DNA from: JASGKO01 sp049840595
GTDB lineage: Bacteria; Verrucomicrobiota; Verrucomicrobiia; Chthoniobacterales; Chthoniobacteraceae
Length of the DNA stretch: 64,000 nucleotides
Reading direction: 5' to 3'
Assembly: GCA_049840595.1 (NCBI GenBank)
Contig: JASGKO010000038.1
Span: 124,001 to 188,000, forward strand
Under the pieces are notes generated by a model, which saw only the letters and a program-made list of their open reading frames with translations, was not told the DNA's origin and ran no database searches. The translations under genes and the position numbers were made by a program. Positions 49,159 to 57,868 of this stretch are shown here, piece by piece (the first letter of the stretch is position 1; each line of letters opens with the position of its first letter).

Positions 49159-49192
49159 AAAGGGCGGCTTCCCATTCGGAAAGCCGCCCTTT
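49159..49192 (-). terminator. Rho-independent terminator after the PEP-CTERM gene at 49211
   Basis: A 12-bp stem AAAGGGCGGCTT/AAGCCGCCCTTT followed on the minus strand by ATTTTTTA, 18 bp beyond the stop. Confidence 0.88.
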
Positions 49193-49210
49193 TGCGCAAC
49201 AGAATTTGAA

Positions 49211-51506
49211 TTACAGCGACCGACGACGGGATTTGAACATCCCGAGCAATCCAGCCCCACCAAGCAACATCACGCCGACCGAGGGCTCAGGAACTACCGC
49301 GATCGTAATGGTCTGGCCATTGGAACTGGTGAAGGACGTCACTCCAAACTGGGTGTTCAACTGGGTAGCCGTATAGGTTCCAGGCGTGTTAAACAGAGTG
49401 CTCGTCGCCGAGTCATAGAGCCCGGCAATCGTTTCCGTTCCGGCACCTGTATCATTCAGGTTAATGACCGAGTTGGTTCCGAAGGTAAGAATCGCACTAT
49501 CGGCGATCGCATTGCTATTTTGCAGGGTCAAGGTAACACCTGTTGCATTAGCCAACGTGACATTTCCGGTTCCAGCAGTACCAGTCGTGCCAATCGTCAA
49601 GGTTCCCGCATTGACGGTGACGCCACCGCTATTGGTATTTGCACCCGAGAGCGTCAAATTACCACCGCCCGTCGAATCAGTAACCACCAAGGCACCGGTG
49701 CCAGTCATCGCATTGGCGTAGGTGACTGAGTTGGCATTCAAGTCGACCGTGCCCCCGGAGGAACCGATGTTCAAGGTCTTGGCGGTGGTCGCACTAGTCA
49801 CATCTCCCGAGCCATTGCCGCTGAAGGCCGTTGCGTATTTAAGCGTGCCACCATTGAGCGTAAGCCCGCCATAGTTTGCACCGCCCAAGGCATACAGGCC
49901 ATTAATTTGGAGCGTGCCTGCGTTCACGGTCGTCGTACCGCTGTAGGTATTGGCGGCCGAAAGAGAAACCGTGCCACCTCCAGTCTTGGTAACTCCCCCT
50001 GTTCCGCCAAGCACACCAGTGAGCGTGATGTTGTGAGCCACATTGGAGGCGTCAGCCGCCTTGATGGTGATCCCACTCCCTAGAGTCATGGCAAGCGACG
50101 AAGACCAGTCAGCCGTCGCCCCAATCGTACCGTTCGTGAGCGCAATGCTCAAGGTGTAGGTATTCGTTGCGTTATTTACGATGCCGCCACTGCCCACATA
50201 CAGGTTGGCGTTGGCACCATTAAGCGTAAGATTGCCATAAGACCCCGCAAGGCCACCGTTCAAACCAAAACTGATTTTGGGCGTCGTGGTCGTGCCTCCG
50301 GTGACGAGAAGCTCCCCGGATGCGGCCACCGTCGCACTCCCCTTGCCAATCACAATGCCGTTAGTAGTATCATTTTCGGTAAAGGTCCCGCCGGTAACTT
50401 GAAACAAATTCGTTCGGGTTGTACTGATACCAATATCAAATTCACCGCCTACGGTAAGGCTACCACCGCTAACCTGACCACTGGCTGACGAATTTGATCC
50501 AGCAAGCTGGACGACTCCGGTTACATTGGCCGTTCCACCATTAACCTGGAAACCGCTAGTTCCCATGCTCGCAGCCGTGCTTACAGTCGCTCCCGCGGTA
50601 GACGAAAAGAAATAAGAACGACCAAGAGCAACCGAGGCGGTACGCAAATGTTCCCCCATTGACGATAAAAGCCATCCCATCAGAACCAGCCAACGCACCA
50701 CTGGAAGTACCTGATGAAAGCCCACCATTAAAGGCGATGGTTCCATTCGTTAGGATAAATTTACCAAAGTTACTGCTGGCCCCGTACTTGGATAACGAGT
50801 TTACGGTGATATTCGCACTCGCATTATTTACCGTAAGGGTGCCGGCAGCCGTTGCGGTCAAGGTGCCATAGGTCGCAGTCCCACTGCCGCTAAGAGTTGT
50901 ATTCCCAGAGCCGCCATTGTTGATGTTAATCAGCGTGGCCCCGCCATTCGTAATCGTTCCCTGCAAATTGATTGCTCCCGCACCCGCTGTGTTGAGAGAT
51001 TTGGTCCCCGCGGTGCCACCGGTGCCACCAGTGATAGTTCCAGCAATCGTCAGACTATTGGTCGTGCTGGCATTCGTGATGGTGGTGGTCCCGGTGATGG
51101 CAGTGCCCAACACTACATTAGCGTTGATGAGCTCGTCATTCGCCACCGTGCTGGTCATGTTCACCGTCGCCGTGTCGGTAAGCGTCAGGGTCTGCGCCCC
51201 CACACCACCCGAGCCAATAGTATAAGCTGCAGCACTAGCGGTATCGAAGGCAATGCCACCAACCGTTACGCCCGAACCAAGGTCAATGGTGGTATTTCCA
51301 TTGACCGTCGCCGAAGAGTTTACAAAACCTGCCACATCGCCAGTTCCAGGAACCGGCGTCGCCGTCCAGTTACCAGTACCAGCCCAAGTAGCATCGGTAG
51401 CTCCAGTCCAAGTAGCACTGGCGGCTTGGGCAGAATGAAAAGAAAGTCCAGCAATGGCAACGCCGATACCGACGGTGAGAATCTTCGGGAATGGGGTCAT
51501 TTTCAT
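49211..51506 (-). CDS. PEP-CTERM protein with PATR repeats, one frameshift
   Basis: Reconstructed length is 764 residues. The first 60 residues (MKMTPFPKILTVGIGVAIAG signal peptide, AQAASATWTGATDATWAGTG) are almost identical to the paralog at 51934. The body is a Gly/Thr/Asn-rich beta-strand repeat protein (NTYSGTTTVNAGTLQINGLY, ANTNSGGVTVNAGTLTIG). The C-terminus is a PEP-CTERM signal: VPEPSVGVMLLGGAGLLGMF then KSRRRSL. The frame breaks near 50649: after IVNGGTF one extra base (compared with the paralog's GTFSAASV) precedes RTASVALGRS. Expected to be exported, cleaved by an exosortase and held at the surface. Function unknown; it may form fibres or bind polysaccharide. Confidence 0.82.
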
Positions 51507-51681
51507 GGGATGTCAGGAATGGTAGCTAGCAGGACTGAACACGCAAAAAGCCTAATCGAAGAAGAGATGGCATAATTCACAGTGACCGAGAGGGTGACTG
51601 CGAAATGCGAGCACAATCCTATAGGATGCACACGGCATGACTTGGGGCGTAGTAGTATTGGGGTTGGGTTGGGGTTGCTTT

Positions 51682-51703
51682 GTCAATTTCAAGTGAAATT
51701 GAC
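51682..51703 (-). promoter_or_regulatory. 5' leader stem-loop of the PEP-CTERM gene at 49211
   Basis: On the minus strand a 9-bp stem (GTCAATTTC/GAAATTGAC) with loop ACTT lies at the predicted transcript start. The copy at 54224 keeps the stem with a G-U wobble, which favours an RNA structure. Confidence 0.6.
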
Positions 51704-51709
51704 GGTCGG

Positions 51710-51738
51710 AAACTACGAGCAGGCGACAAATAGGTCAA
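51710..51738 (-). promoter_or_regulatory. Predicted promoter of the PEP-CTERM gene at 49211
   Basis: Minus-strand TTGACC (51738-51733), 17-bp spacer, TAGTTT (51715-51710). The same two hexamers and spacing occur before the paralog. The expected start is near 51703, about 200 bases before the ATG. The rest of this 427-bp gap holds only the terminator at 51884. Confidence 0.65.
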
Positions 51739-51883
51739 CATTTTTGTTGAAATCCCTCTGTGACATTTTTATCACAAGCGGTTTGCGTTTTAATACTCAG
51801 ATAAACACCTACACAACGCCAAGAAGCGGCGAAAATGCTCATAAACAATCCCCGCTCCACTAAAAAGCCCCCCGATCAAAATA

Positions 51884-51918
51884 AAAAGGGCGGCATTTTG
51901 TCGAAATGCCGCCCTTTT
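51884..51918 (-). terminator. Rho-independent terminator after the PEP-CTERM gene at 51934
   Basis: A stem of about 15 bp (AAAAGGGCGGCATTT pairing with AAATGCCGCCCTTTT) followed on the minus strand by TATTTTG, 15 bp beyond the stop. Confidence 0.9.
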
Positions 51919-51933
51919 GTGCAAAAACCAGGA

Positions 51934-54054
51934 TTACAGCGACCGGCGACGGGACTTGAACATCCCGAGCAGGCCGAAGCCGCTCAGGAGCATCACCCCG
52001 ACTGAGGGCTCTGGAACTGCGGAAGCCACGATTACCTGACCGTTATTCGAGCCGACAAAGGCTGCGGTTCCAAGCAGCGTCGAACCGCTATCGCTATAGA
52101 AGCGAATGTCCGCCAGTTGAGTCGAAGTGAGACCCGAATCGGTGAGACCGAAATACAGCGAATCAGTCGCAGCATTCCAGTTGTAAATGGAGAGCGTGCC
52201 GTTCCAAGTGGTAGCGCTACTATCTGCAAAATGAAGCAGACCGCTATTGGCATTGCTGCTGCCGTAGTCGATGACCGAGGTGCTGGCCAAGGTGAATGCG
52301 CCTGTCCCCGCTGCAGTGGAAGATCCTTCCGAGATGGCAGCCGTCGTAACCAACTTCAAAGTTCCGCCATTCAGCGTGACCGCCGAAGCCGTCGGAATCG
52401 CGGTATTTCCCCCCAACACCAATGCACCGGCATTCACAGTAGTAGCGCCAGTATAGGTATTTGAGCCCGACAGCGTCAGGTTACCAGCACCGGTCTTGAC
52501 CAAACCGCCCGTTCCGGAAAGCACACCGCTCAACGCGATATTGTGCGCCACACTGGAAGCATCAGCCGCCTGGAAGGTGAAGCTGTTTCCAGCGGTTCCA
52601 TTTAGAGCAGCGTTAAGGGACGAAGACCAGTCGGCCTTCGCGCCAATCGTTCCATTCGTCAAATTAATGGCCAGGGTAAAAGAGTTAGTCGCATTGTTCA
52701 CAATGCCACCACTGCCGACATAGAGACTGGCATTAGCACCGTTGATGGTCAGATTTCCGGTGGAGCCAGCCAGACCACTAGCGAGACCAAAACTAACCTT
52801 CTCAGTCGTGGTCGTGCCGCCGGTAAGAAGAAGCTGTCCTGCAGCTGCAAGCGTAGTCGCACCCTTTGCAATGACAATGCCGTTACCCACCGTATCCGTA
52901 TCGGTGAGCGTGCCTCCGGTAACCTGAAACAGGCTAGTGCGAGTACCAGATTCGCCGATCGTCAGTTCGCCACCAACCGTGAGAGAGCCACCGCTCACCT
53001 GACCAGTTGCACTACTGCCACCACCGTAAAGGCGCGCAGCCCCAGTTACATTGGCAGTGCCGCCATTGACCTGAAAACCACTGGTGCCCATGTTAATCGC
53101 ACTGGTATTAAAAGTGGTGCTTGAGCCCGTGTTCTGCGAACGCCCCATCGTGACCGAGGCAGCACTAAAAGTACCGTTATTAACAATGACGGCCATGCCG
53201 TCCGCACCCGCGGGAACCCCGCTGGAAGTAGCCGACCCGACACCACCGTTGAAGGCAACCGAGCCACTGTTCAAGATGAATTTGCCATAGGTGGTCGTGG
53301 CTCCATAATTGGAAAGCGTCGACACGGTCACCGTCTGACCATTAATCACAACCGAACCGCCACCAGAGGCAGTAAGAGTTCGAAGCGAGGAGCTAACATT
53401 TCCACTAAGCGTCAGAACACCTTGGTGCGTGGTATCGCTGTTACCGCTCCCTGCAACGGCTAGGCCGATTCCGGTGGATCCGCCTGCGGTAACGGCATTG
53501 GTGATACTCGCAGTGCTGCCAGTCGAAAGCAGCAAGTTGAAAGTCTTAATGCCCGCAGTACCACCGGTTCCACCTGTGATCGTCCCGTTAAAAGTAATGT
53601 TCTGAGCGGCAGTCGCGTTGGTAACCGTCGTTGTTCCAACCAGTGCCGTGCCCAAAACAATATTGGCATTAAATGTCTCCGTGTTGGCCACTGTGGAAGT
53701 CATGGTGATCGCAGCAGTCGTATCCGACAGCGTAAGTGTCTCGGCACCCGCCCCACCCGATCCGATTGTGTAAGCTGCGGCATTGGCCGTATCAAAAAGA
53801 ACCGTCCCAACCGTCACTCCAGTCCCAAGATCGATCGTGGTGTTGCTATTTACCGTGGCTGCCGAGTTGACAAAGCCCGCCGTATCGCCAGTTCCAGGAA
53901 CTGGCGTCGCCGTCCAGTTACCAGTGCCAGCCCAAGTAGCATCGGTGGCTCCAGTCCAAGTGGCACTGGCAGCTTGGGCAGAGTGAAAGGAAAGTCCAGC
54001 AATGGCAACGCCTATGCCGACGGTGAGAATCTTCGGGAATGGGGTCATTTTCAT
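51934..54054 (-). CDS. PEP-CTERM protein with PATR repeats
   Basis: 706 residues, intact. The signal peptide is the same as in the neighbour at 49211 (MKMTPFPKILTVGIGVAIAG, cleaved near AQAAS). Low-complexity beta-strand repeats follow, with PATR units such as LSGVLSGTGGLVKTGAGNLT and SGSNTYTGATTVNAGALVLG. The C-terminus is VPEPSVGVMLLSGFGLLGMF then KSRRRSL, a standard PEP-CTERM sorting signal. There is no catalytic motif and no autotransporter beta-barrel. The two genes are a tandem duplication that includes promoter and leader. Likely a surface or matrix protein; what it binds is unknown. Confidence 0.88.
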   Translation of the reverse strand: MKMTPFPKILTVGIGVAIAGLSFHSAQAASATWTGATDATWAGTGNWTATPVPGTGDTAGFVNSAATVNSNTTIDLGTGVTVGTVLFDTANAAAYTIGSGGAGAETLTLSDTTAAITMTSTVANTETFNANIVLGTALVGTTTVTNATAAQNITFNGTITGGTGGTAGIKTFNLLLSTGSTASITNAVTAGGSTGIGLAVAGSGNSDTTHQGVLTLSGNVSSSLRTLTASGGGSVVINGQTVTVSTLSNYGATTTYGKFILNSGSVAFNGGVGSATSSGVPAGADGMAVIVNNGTFSAASVTMGRSQNTGSSTTFNTSAINMGTSGFQVNGGTANVTGAARLYGGGSSATGQVSGGSLTVGGELTIGESGTRTSLFQVTGGTLTDTDTVGNGIVIAKGATTLAAAGQLLLTGGTTTTEKVSFGLASGLAGSTGNLTINGANASLYVGSGGIVNNATNSFTLAINLTNGTIGAKADWSSSLNAALNGTAGNSFTFQAADASSVAHNIALSGVLSGTGGLVKTGAGNLTLSGSNTYTGATTVNAGALVLGGNTAIPTASAVTLNGGTLKLVTTAAISEGSSTAAGTGAFTLASTSVIDYGSSNANSGLLHFADSSATTWNGTLSIYNWNAATDSLYFGLTDSGLTSTQLADIRFYSDSGSTLLGTAAFVGSNNGQVIVASAVPEPSVGVMLLSGFGLLGMFKSRRRSL

Positions 54055-54223
54055 GGGATGGTAAGGATGTAGCTATAGGACTGAATGCAAGAAGACCTTA
54101 CTCGAATGAGTAAGGGCGAAATTCACAGTAACCGAACAGGCCACTGCGAAATGCGAGCACGATCCTATAGGATGCACGCGGCATGATTTGGGGTGTGGTA
54201 TTGGGGTTTAGTTGGGGTTGCTT

Positions 54224-54245
54224 GTCAATTCCGAGTGAAATTGAC
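54224..54245 (-). promoter_or_regulatory. 5' leader stem-loop of the PEP-CTERM gene at 51934
   Basis: Minus-strand stem GTCAATTTC/GGAATTGAC with loop ACTC, one U-G pair. Same position relative to the promoter as the copy at 51682. Confidence 0.6.
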
Positions 54246-54251
54246 AGCGGG

Positions 54252-54280
54252 AAACTACGGGTTGGTGACAATTAGGTCAA
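54252..54280 (-). promoter_or_regulatory. Predicted promoter of the PEP-CTERM gene at 51934
   Basis: Minus-strand TTGACC (54280-54275), 17-bp spacer, TAGTTT (54257-54252). The predicted start is near 54245, the first base of the stem-loop. Nothing else was recognised in the 425-bp gap to xerD. Confidence 0.65.
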
Positions 54281-54479
54281 CATTTTTGTTCAAATCCCTT
54301 TGTGACATTTTTATCGCAAGCAATCCCTCGCTTAGAAATACTCAGATAATCACCAGTCACAGTTTTTCGAAAAATTCTTTATAATTCCCTCATCGTTGCA
54401 TGACTAAGCTGAAGCTTGGGCACGAGTGGCAATGGAGTTGCGGGACAAGGGGATTTTCGGTCCACCCTCTGAATAAGTC

Positions 54480-55370
54480 TCACCCCCGTGGGTGGAACTT
54501 GTGGTGGATATTTTTGAGCCGCTTCTGATCCACGTGGGTGTAAATCTGGGTGGTGGAGATGTCGGCATGGCCGAGCATTTCCTGGATGATGCGGAGATCA
54601 GCTCCGTTGCTCAATAGATGCGTGGCGAAGGAGTGCCGCAGGAGGTGCGGATAAAGGTTTTTTTCGATCCCGGCGTGTTTGGCGAGCTGCTTGAGGATCT
54701 GCCACACGCGGACGGTGGTAAGCTTTTTGCCGTGACGGGAGAGGAAGATTTCGCTGCCAGTTTTGGGGCCGACGAGGGCGGGACGCTCCTGTTCCAGATA
54801 GGCGCGGATGGCGTCGCGGGCTTTGCCGCCGACGGGGACGATGCGGTATTTGTCGCCCTTCCCGTGAACGCGGATGGTGCCATTGTCGAGGTCGAGGTTT
54901 TCGAGGCGGGCGTTGACGAGCTCGGAAATCCGCAGACCGCTGGCGTAGAGCAGCTCCATCATCGCCGCGTCGCGCGGGCCGCGGGGGACGTTGGTGGGGA
55001 TTTTGGCGAGAAAATCCTGCACCTGCAGCTCGTTGAGCGTCTCAGGGGCGTATTTTTCCAAACGCGGGAGGCGCAGGACCTCGGCCGGGTCGGTGGGAAT
55101 GCGACCGCGACTATGAAGAAAGCGGAAGAAGATCTTGATCGCCACGACGACCAGCTTGATGGAGGCGGCGGCAAGGCGGCGGCGCTTGCAAGCCGCGAGG
55201 TATTCGGTGATCAGCGGCAGTGTGACCTTGCCCGGTTCGTGGATTTGCTTTGTCTTTTCCAGCCACGCGACAAACTCCTCCAGCGAGCGCCGGGTGGACA
55301 ACTGGTAGTTGTCCGAGAGCCCGCGCTCGGTGGCGAGGTACAGGATGAACTCCTCAATCTGCGCTTGCAT
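54480..55370 (-). CDS. xerD: Tyrosine recombinase XerD
   Basis: 296 residues from the ATG at 55370. The N-terminal SAM-like domain (QIEEFILYLATERGLSDNYQ) is followed by the catalytic domain with the full set of residues: Arg in ASGLRISELVNA, Lys in GKGDKYRIVPVG, HLLRHSFATHLL (His and Arg), LGHADISTTQIYTHV (His and nucleophile Tyr). Length and ending (HHKFHPRG) fit XerD, which with XerC resolves chromosome dimers at dif. Its start overlaps the end of purC by 17 bases. A longer frame upstream, to 55484, was rejected because it is Arg/Ser-rich and lies fully within purC. Confidence 0.88.
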   Translation of the reverse strand: MQAQIEEFILYLATERGLSDNYQLSTRRSLEEFVAWLEKTKQIHEPGKVTLPLITEYLAACKRRRLAAASIKLVVVAIKIFFRFLHSRGRIPTDPAEVLRLPRLEKYAPETLNELQVQDFLAKIPTNVPRGPRDAAMMELLYASGLRISELVNARLENLDLDNGTIRVHGKGDKYRIVPVGGKARDAIRAYLEQERPALVGPKTGSEIFLSRHGKKLTTVRVWQILKQLAKHAGIEKNLYPHLLRHSFATHLLSNGADLRIIQEMLGHADISTTQIYTHVDQKRLKNIHHKFHPRG

Positions 55371-56247
55371 CGAGAGGACGGCCGGTGAGGCGCTCGTACG
55401 CCTCGCGGTATTTCTCGCTGGTGCGTTCGATGACACCAGCCGGGAGCTTGGGCGCGGGCGGGGTCTTGTCCCAGTCGAGGGCATCGAGATAATCGCGCAC
55501 GAATTGCTTGTCGAAGCTGGGCGGGTTGTCGCCGGTCTCGTAGCGGTCGGCGGGCCAGAAACGGGAGGAATCGGGCGTCATTACCTCGTCGATGAGAATA
55601 ACGCGGCCATCGAGCATGCCAAATTCAAACTTGGTATCGGCAACAATGATGCCGCGGGTGGCGGCGTAGGCACGGCCTTCCTCGTAGATTTGCAGCGTGA
55701 GATCGCGCACCTGAGTGGAGATTTCCTCGCCCAAAATTTCGCAGCACTGCTCCCAGGTGATGTTTTCATCGTGGCCCGACTCCGCCTTGCGCGCGGGGGT
55801 AAAAAGCGGATGGGGCAGTTGCTGGGCATTCATGAGCCCGGCGGATAATTTGTGGCCGCCGACGGTGCCCTTCTTGCGGTATTCCTGCCAACCGGAACCG
55901 GCCAGATAACCACGTGCCACGCATTCCACCGGTAGCGGCTCGGATTTTTTCACGATCATCGACCGCCCGCGCAACTGCGCGGCAAAAGGCTGGAGCTCGG
56001 CCGGGAACTCGTCGAAGTTGGCGCTGATGACGTGGTTCTCCACAAAAGGAAAGCGGCGAAACCAGAAGGAGGAGAGCTGGGTAAGCACCTCGCCCTTGTG
56101 GGGGATGGGATTGGGCAGGATGCAATCGAAAGCGGAAATGCGATCAGTGGCCACGAACAACAACGAATCCCCGAGATCGAAAATCTCGCGAACCTTACCA
56201 CTACGCACCTTGGTCAAACCGGGCAGATCACAATTCAAAAGTTCCAT
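55354..56247 (-). CDS. purC: Phosphoribosylaminoimidazole-succinocarboxamide synthase
   Basis: 297 residues. SAICAR synthase motifs: SGKVREIFDLGDSLLFVATD (ATP-binding loop), DRISAFDCILPNPIPHKG, VECVARGYLAGSGWQEY, and IVADTKFEFGMLDGRVILID followed by DEVMTPDSSRFW. It catalyses the ATP-dependent joining of CAIR and aspartate in purine synthesis, in the cytoplasm. Length and order are normal for the bacterial long form. It overlaps xerD at its 3' end, suggesting co-transcription. Confidence 0.95.
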   Translation of the reverse strand: MELLNCDLPGLTKVRSGKVREIFDLGDSLLFVATDRISAFDCILPNPIPHKGEVLTQLSSFWFRRFPFVENHVISANFDEFPAELQPFAAQLRGRSMIVKKSEPLPVECVARGYLAGSGWQEYRKKGTVGGHKLSAGLMNAQQLPHPLFTPARKAESGHDENITWEQCCEILGEEISTQVRDLTLQIYEEGRAYAATRGIIVADTKFEFGMLDGRVILIDEVMTPDSSRFWPADRYETGDNPPSFDKQFVRDYLDALDWDKTPPAPKLPAGVIERTSEKYREAYERLTGRPLDASAD

Positions 56248-56356
56248 AAAAGTTAAACGCTAGTGGGGAAATGGCTGGTTGTGAAGCGGGGGATTTTACT
56301 TCCCGGCAATTTTGTAACGATTTTCCCACGGAATATGGGGCGGGCGACAGGGAATT

Positions 56357-56416
56357 GAACCGCGGAGGACGCGGCGAGCGCGGCGGGGAAAAATGAACCA
56401 CGGAGAGCACGGAGGA
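56357..56416. repeat. Two variant copies of a GAACC-CGGAG intergenic repeat
   Basis: GAACCGCGGAGGACGCGG and GAACCACGGAGAGCACGG lie about 35 bp apart between purC and the RF-1-domain gene. They resemble short repeats dispersed between genes in related bacteria. Function unknown. Confidence 0.35.
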
Positions 56417-56417
56417 A

Positions 56418-56828
56418 TTAGCTCTCACCCGTCGAGCGGCGTCCCTTTTTGATCTCGGCGCGGTGGCGCTTGCCTTCGACCATGCGCTTCTTGACGCCCT
56501 TGGGGCGCGGGGCGTTGCGGCGGCGTTCCTTTTCGCGCTCGGAGCGGGCGGCGGCGCGGGCTTCGCGGCGGGCGGTCTCGATGGCGTCGAGCAAGCGCTC
56601 GCGGGCCAGGCGACGGTTCCAGGATTGGGAGCGCGAGTCCTGCACCGTCACGGAAATGCCGGTGGGATGATGCAAAAGTGTCACGGCGGTGGAAACTTTG
56701 TTGACGTTCTGACCGCCCGGCCCCGAAGAGCGGGCAAAGCGCTCCTCCAGGTCCTCGACCCGCACGCCCAGCTTCCGCATACGCAGGAGCAGCGGGTCGA
56801 TCGGGATGGAAGGCGCATCGGGTTTCAT
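56418..56828 (-). CDS. RF-1 domain protein, ArfB/YaeJ-like peptidyl-tRNA hydrolase
   Basis: 136 residues from the ATG at 56828. The RF-1 core has the GGQ motif in ARSSGPGGQNVNKVSTAVTL, followed by VQDSRSQSWNRRLARERLL and a very basic tail (REKERRRNAPRPKGVKKRMV). ArfB-type proteins enter stalled ribosomes and release the peptide, with the basic tail in the mRNA channel. A release-factor-like protein of another subtype is possible. A frame starting upstream at 56894 was rejected because the extra residues are not conserved in style. Confidence 0.82.
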   Translation of the reverse strand: MKPDAPSIPIDPLLLRMRKLGVRVEDLEERFARSSGPGGQNVNKVSTAVTLLHHPTGISVTVQDSRSQSWNRRLARERLLDAIETARREARAAARSEREKERRRNAPRPKGVKKRMVEGKRHRAEIKKGRRSTGES

Positions 56829-56905
56829 CGGGGACCCAACATAAGGGCAGCTCCCGCGAAAAGCGAGCCATTGCAACCCACGCCGGTGCCACATAAAGTC
56901 TGCAC

Positions 56906-57832
56906 ATGGCTTTTCATTACAGCACAGTTGAGACCGGCGGGCAGAAGCTCGATATCCTGACCGATGATCACGCGGGACTGCGGATCGCGGTTTCCCGAAT
57001 CGGTGCGGAATTAATCAGCATCTCGCGTCGCAACGAGGCGGGCGAGTGGGTCGGCTTTCTCCATCGCGATGGCGAGGTGGAAAAGCCAGCCTCCGGCTGG
57101 GGCAATCATGCCACGGTAATGGGCTACTTCCTGCACCGGTTGAAGGGAGAAAAGTCGAACTACCTCGGCCACGAAATCTGCGGCGGGAACCACAGCTTTT
57201 TGCGGAGCAAGCATTTCCCGGCCCCGGAGCATCACGACGAAAACTCGCTCACCTATCGACTGGAGCCGGACCAGATTGCACCGCACGAATACCCGTTCAA
57301 GGTCGGCTTCCAGCTTACGTATGAACTGGTGGGCGACACGCTACGAATCAACTTTGTATTCCACAACTACGAGGACCACGATTGCCATGTGAGCTTCGGG
57401 CTGCACCCGGGCTTTGCAGTCACTTCGATCGCCGACGCGGAGTTGAAAATGGCGGCGGGGCGCTACGTGCGTCTGTTCGCACCCGGTAATTTCCTTTCCG
57501 GCGAGACGGAGACGATCGATTTCCCGGGGGGCGACATGCCGTTCGACAAGGAGAAGCTCCCGGACTCGTATCTGCTCGACCTGAGCGGCGTCCATCTCCC
57601 GCTTTTCGTGCTCGCCGATCCGGCCACACACAAGGTGCTTTACCTGAACTTCAGCGGCGTGCCCTATGCCACGATCTGGAGTGATGGCGGTCCATTCATC
57701 TGCGTGGAGCCCTGCTGGGGGATGCCGGATCATCACGAGCAGCGGCCATTCGAGCAAAAGCTCGGCATCCAGACGATTGCGGCGTGCGGACATCTCACCC
57801 GCAGTTTCAGTATTTCGCCGCAGTTCCAATAA
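56906..57832 (+). CDS. Aldose 1-epimerase family protein
   Basis: 308 residues, no signal peptide. The fold of galactose mutarotases is supported by GAELISISRR, the HATVMGYFLHRLKGEKSNY stretch, HGYL-like YLGHEICGGNHSFLRSKHF, FGLHPGFAV (catalytic His region), VEPCWGMPDHHEQRPFEQ (catalytic Glu region) and a final LTRSFSISPQF strand. It interconverts anomers of aldoses in the cytoplasm; the exact sugar is unknown. It is divergent from the RF-1 gene and lies 36 bp before the helicase gene. Confidence 0.85.
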   Translation: MAFHYSTVETGGQKLDILTDDHAGLRIAVSRIGAELISISRRNEAGEWVGFLHRDGEVEKPASGWGNHATVMGYFLHRLKGEKSNYLGHEICGGNHSFLRSKHFPAPEHHDENSLTYRLEPDQIAPHEYPFKVGFQLTYELVGDTLRINFVFHNYEDHDCHVSFGLHPGFAVTSIADAELKMAAGRYVRLFAPGNFLSGETETIDFPGGDMPFDKEKLPDSYLLDLSGVHLPLFVLADPATHKVLYLNFSGVPYATIWSDGGPFICVEPCWGMPDHHEQRPFEQKLGIQTIAACGHLTRSFSISPQFQ

Positions 57833-57868
57833 CCATCCAGGGTGCGGATAACGCCCGGGCGCAGAACG

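Noticed and set aside
51650..51680. G-quadruplex in the G-rich stretch before the PEP-CTERM gene
   Set aside because: Only three close G-runs exist, the fourth is 12 bases away, and the transcript carries the C-rich strand.
54480..55370. Tyrosine recombinase as a phage or island integrase
   Set aside because: Its length and ending fit XerD, it overlaps purC, and no att site, tRNA or phage gene is near.
56340..56370. GGTTCAATTCC-like T-loop on the minus strand, suggesting a tRNA end
   Set aside because: The flanking bases do not form a T-stem, and no anticodon arm or acceptor partner is present.
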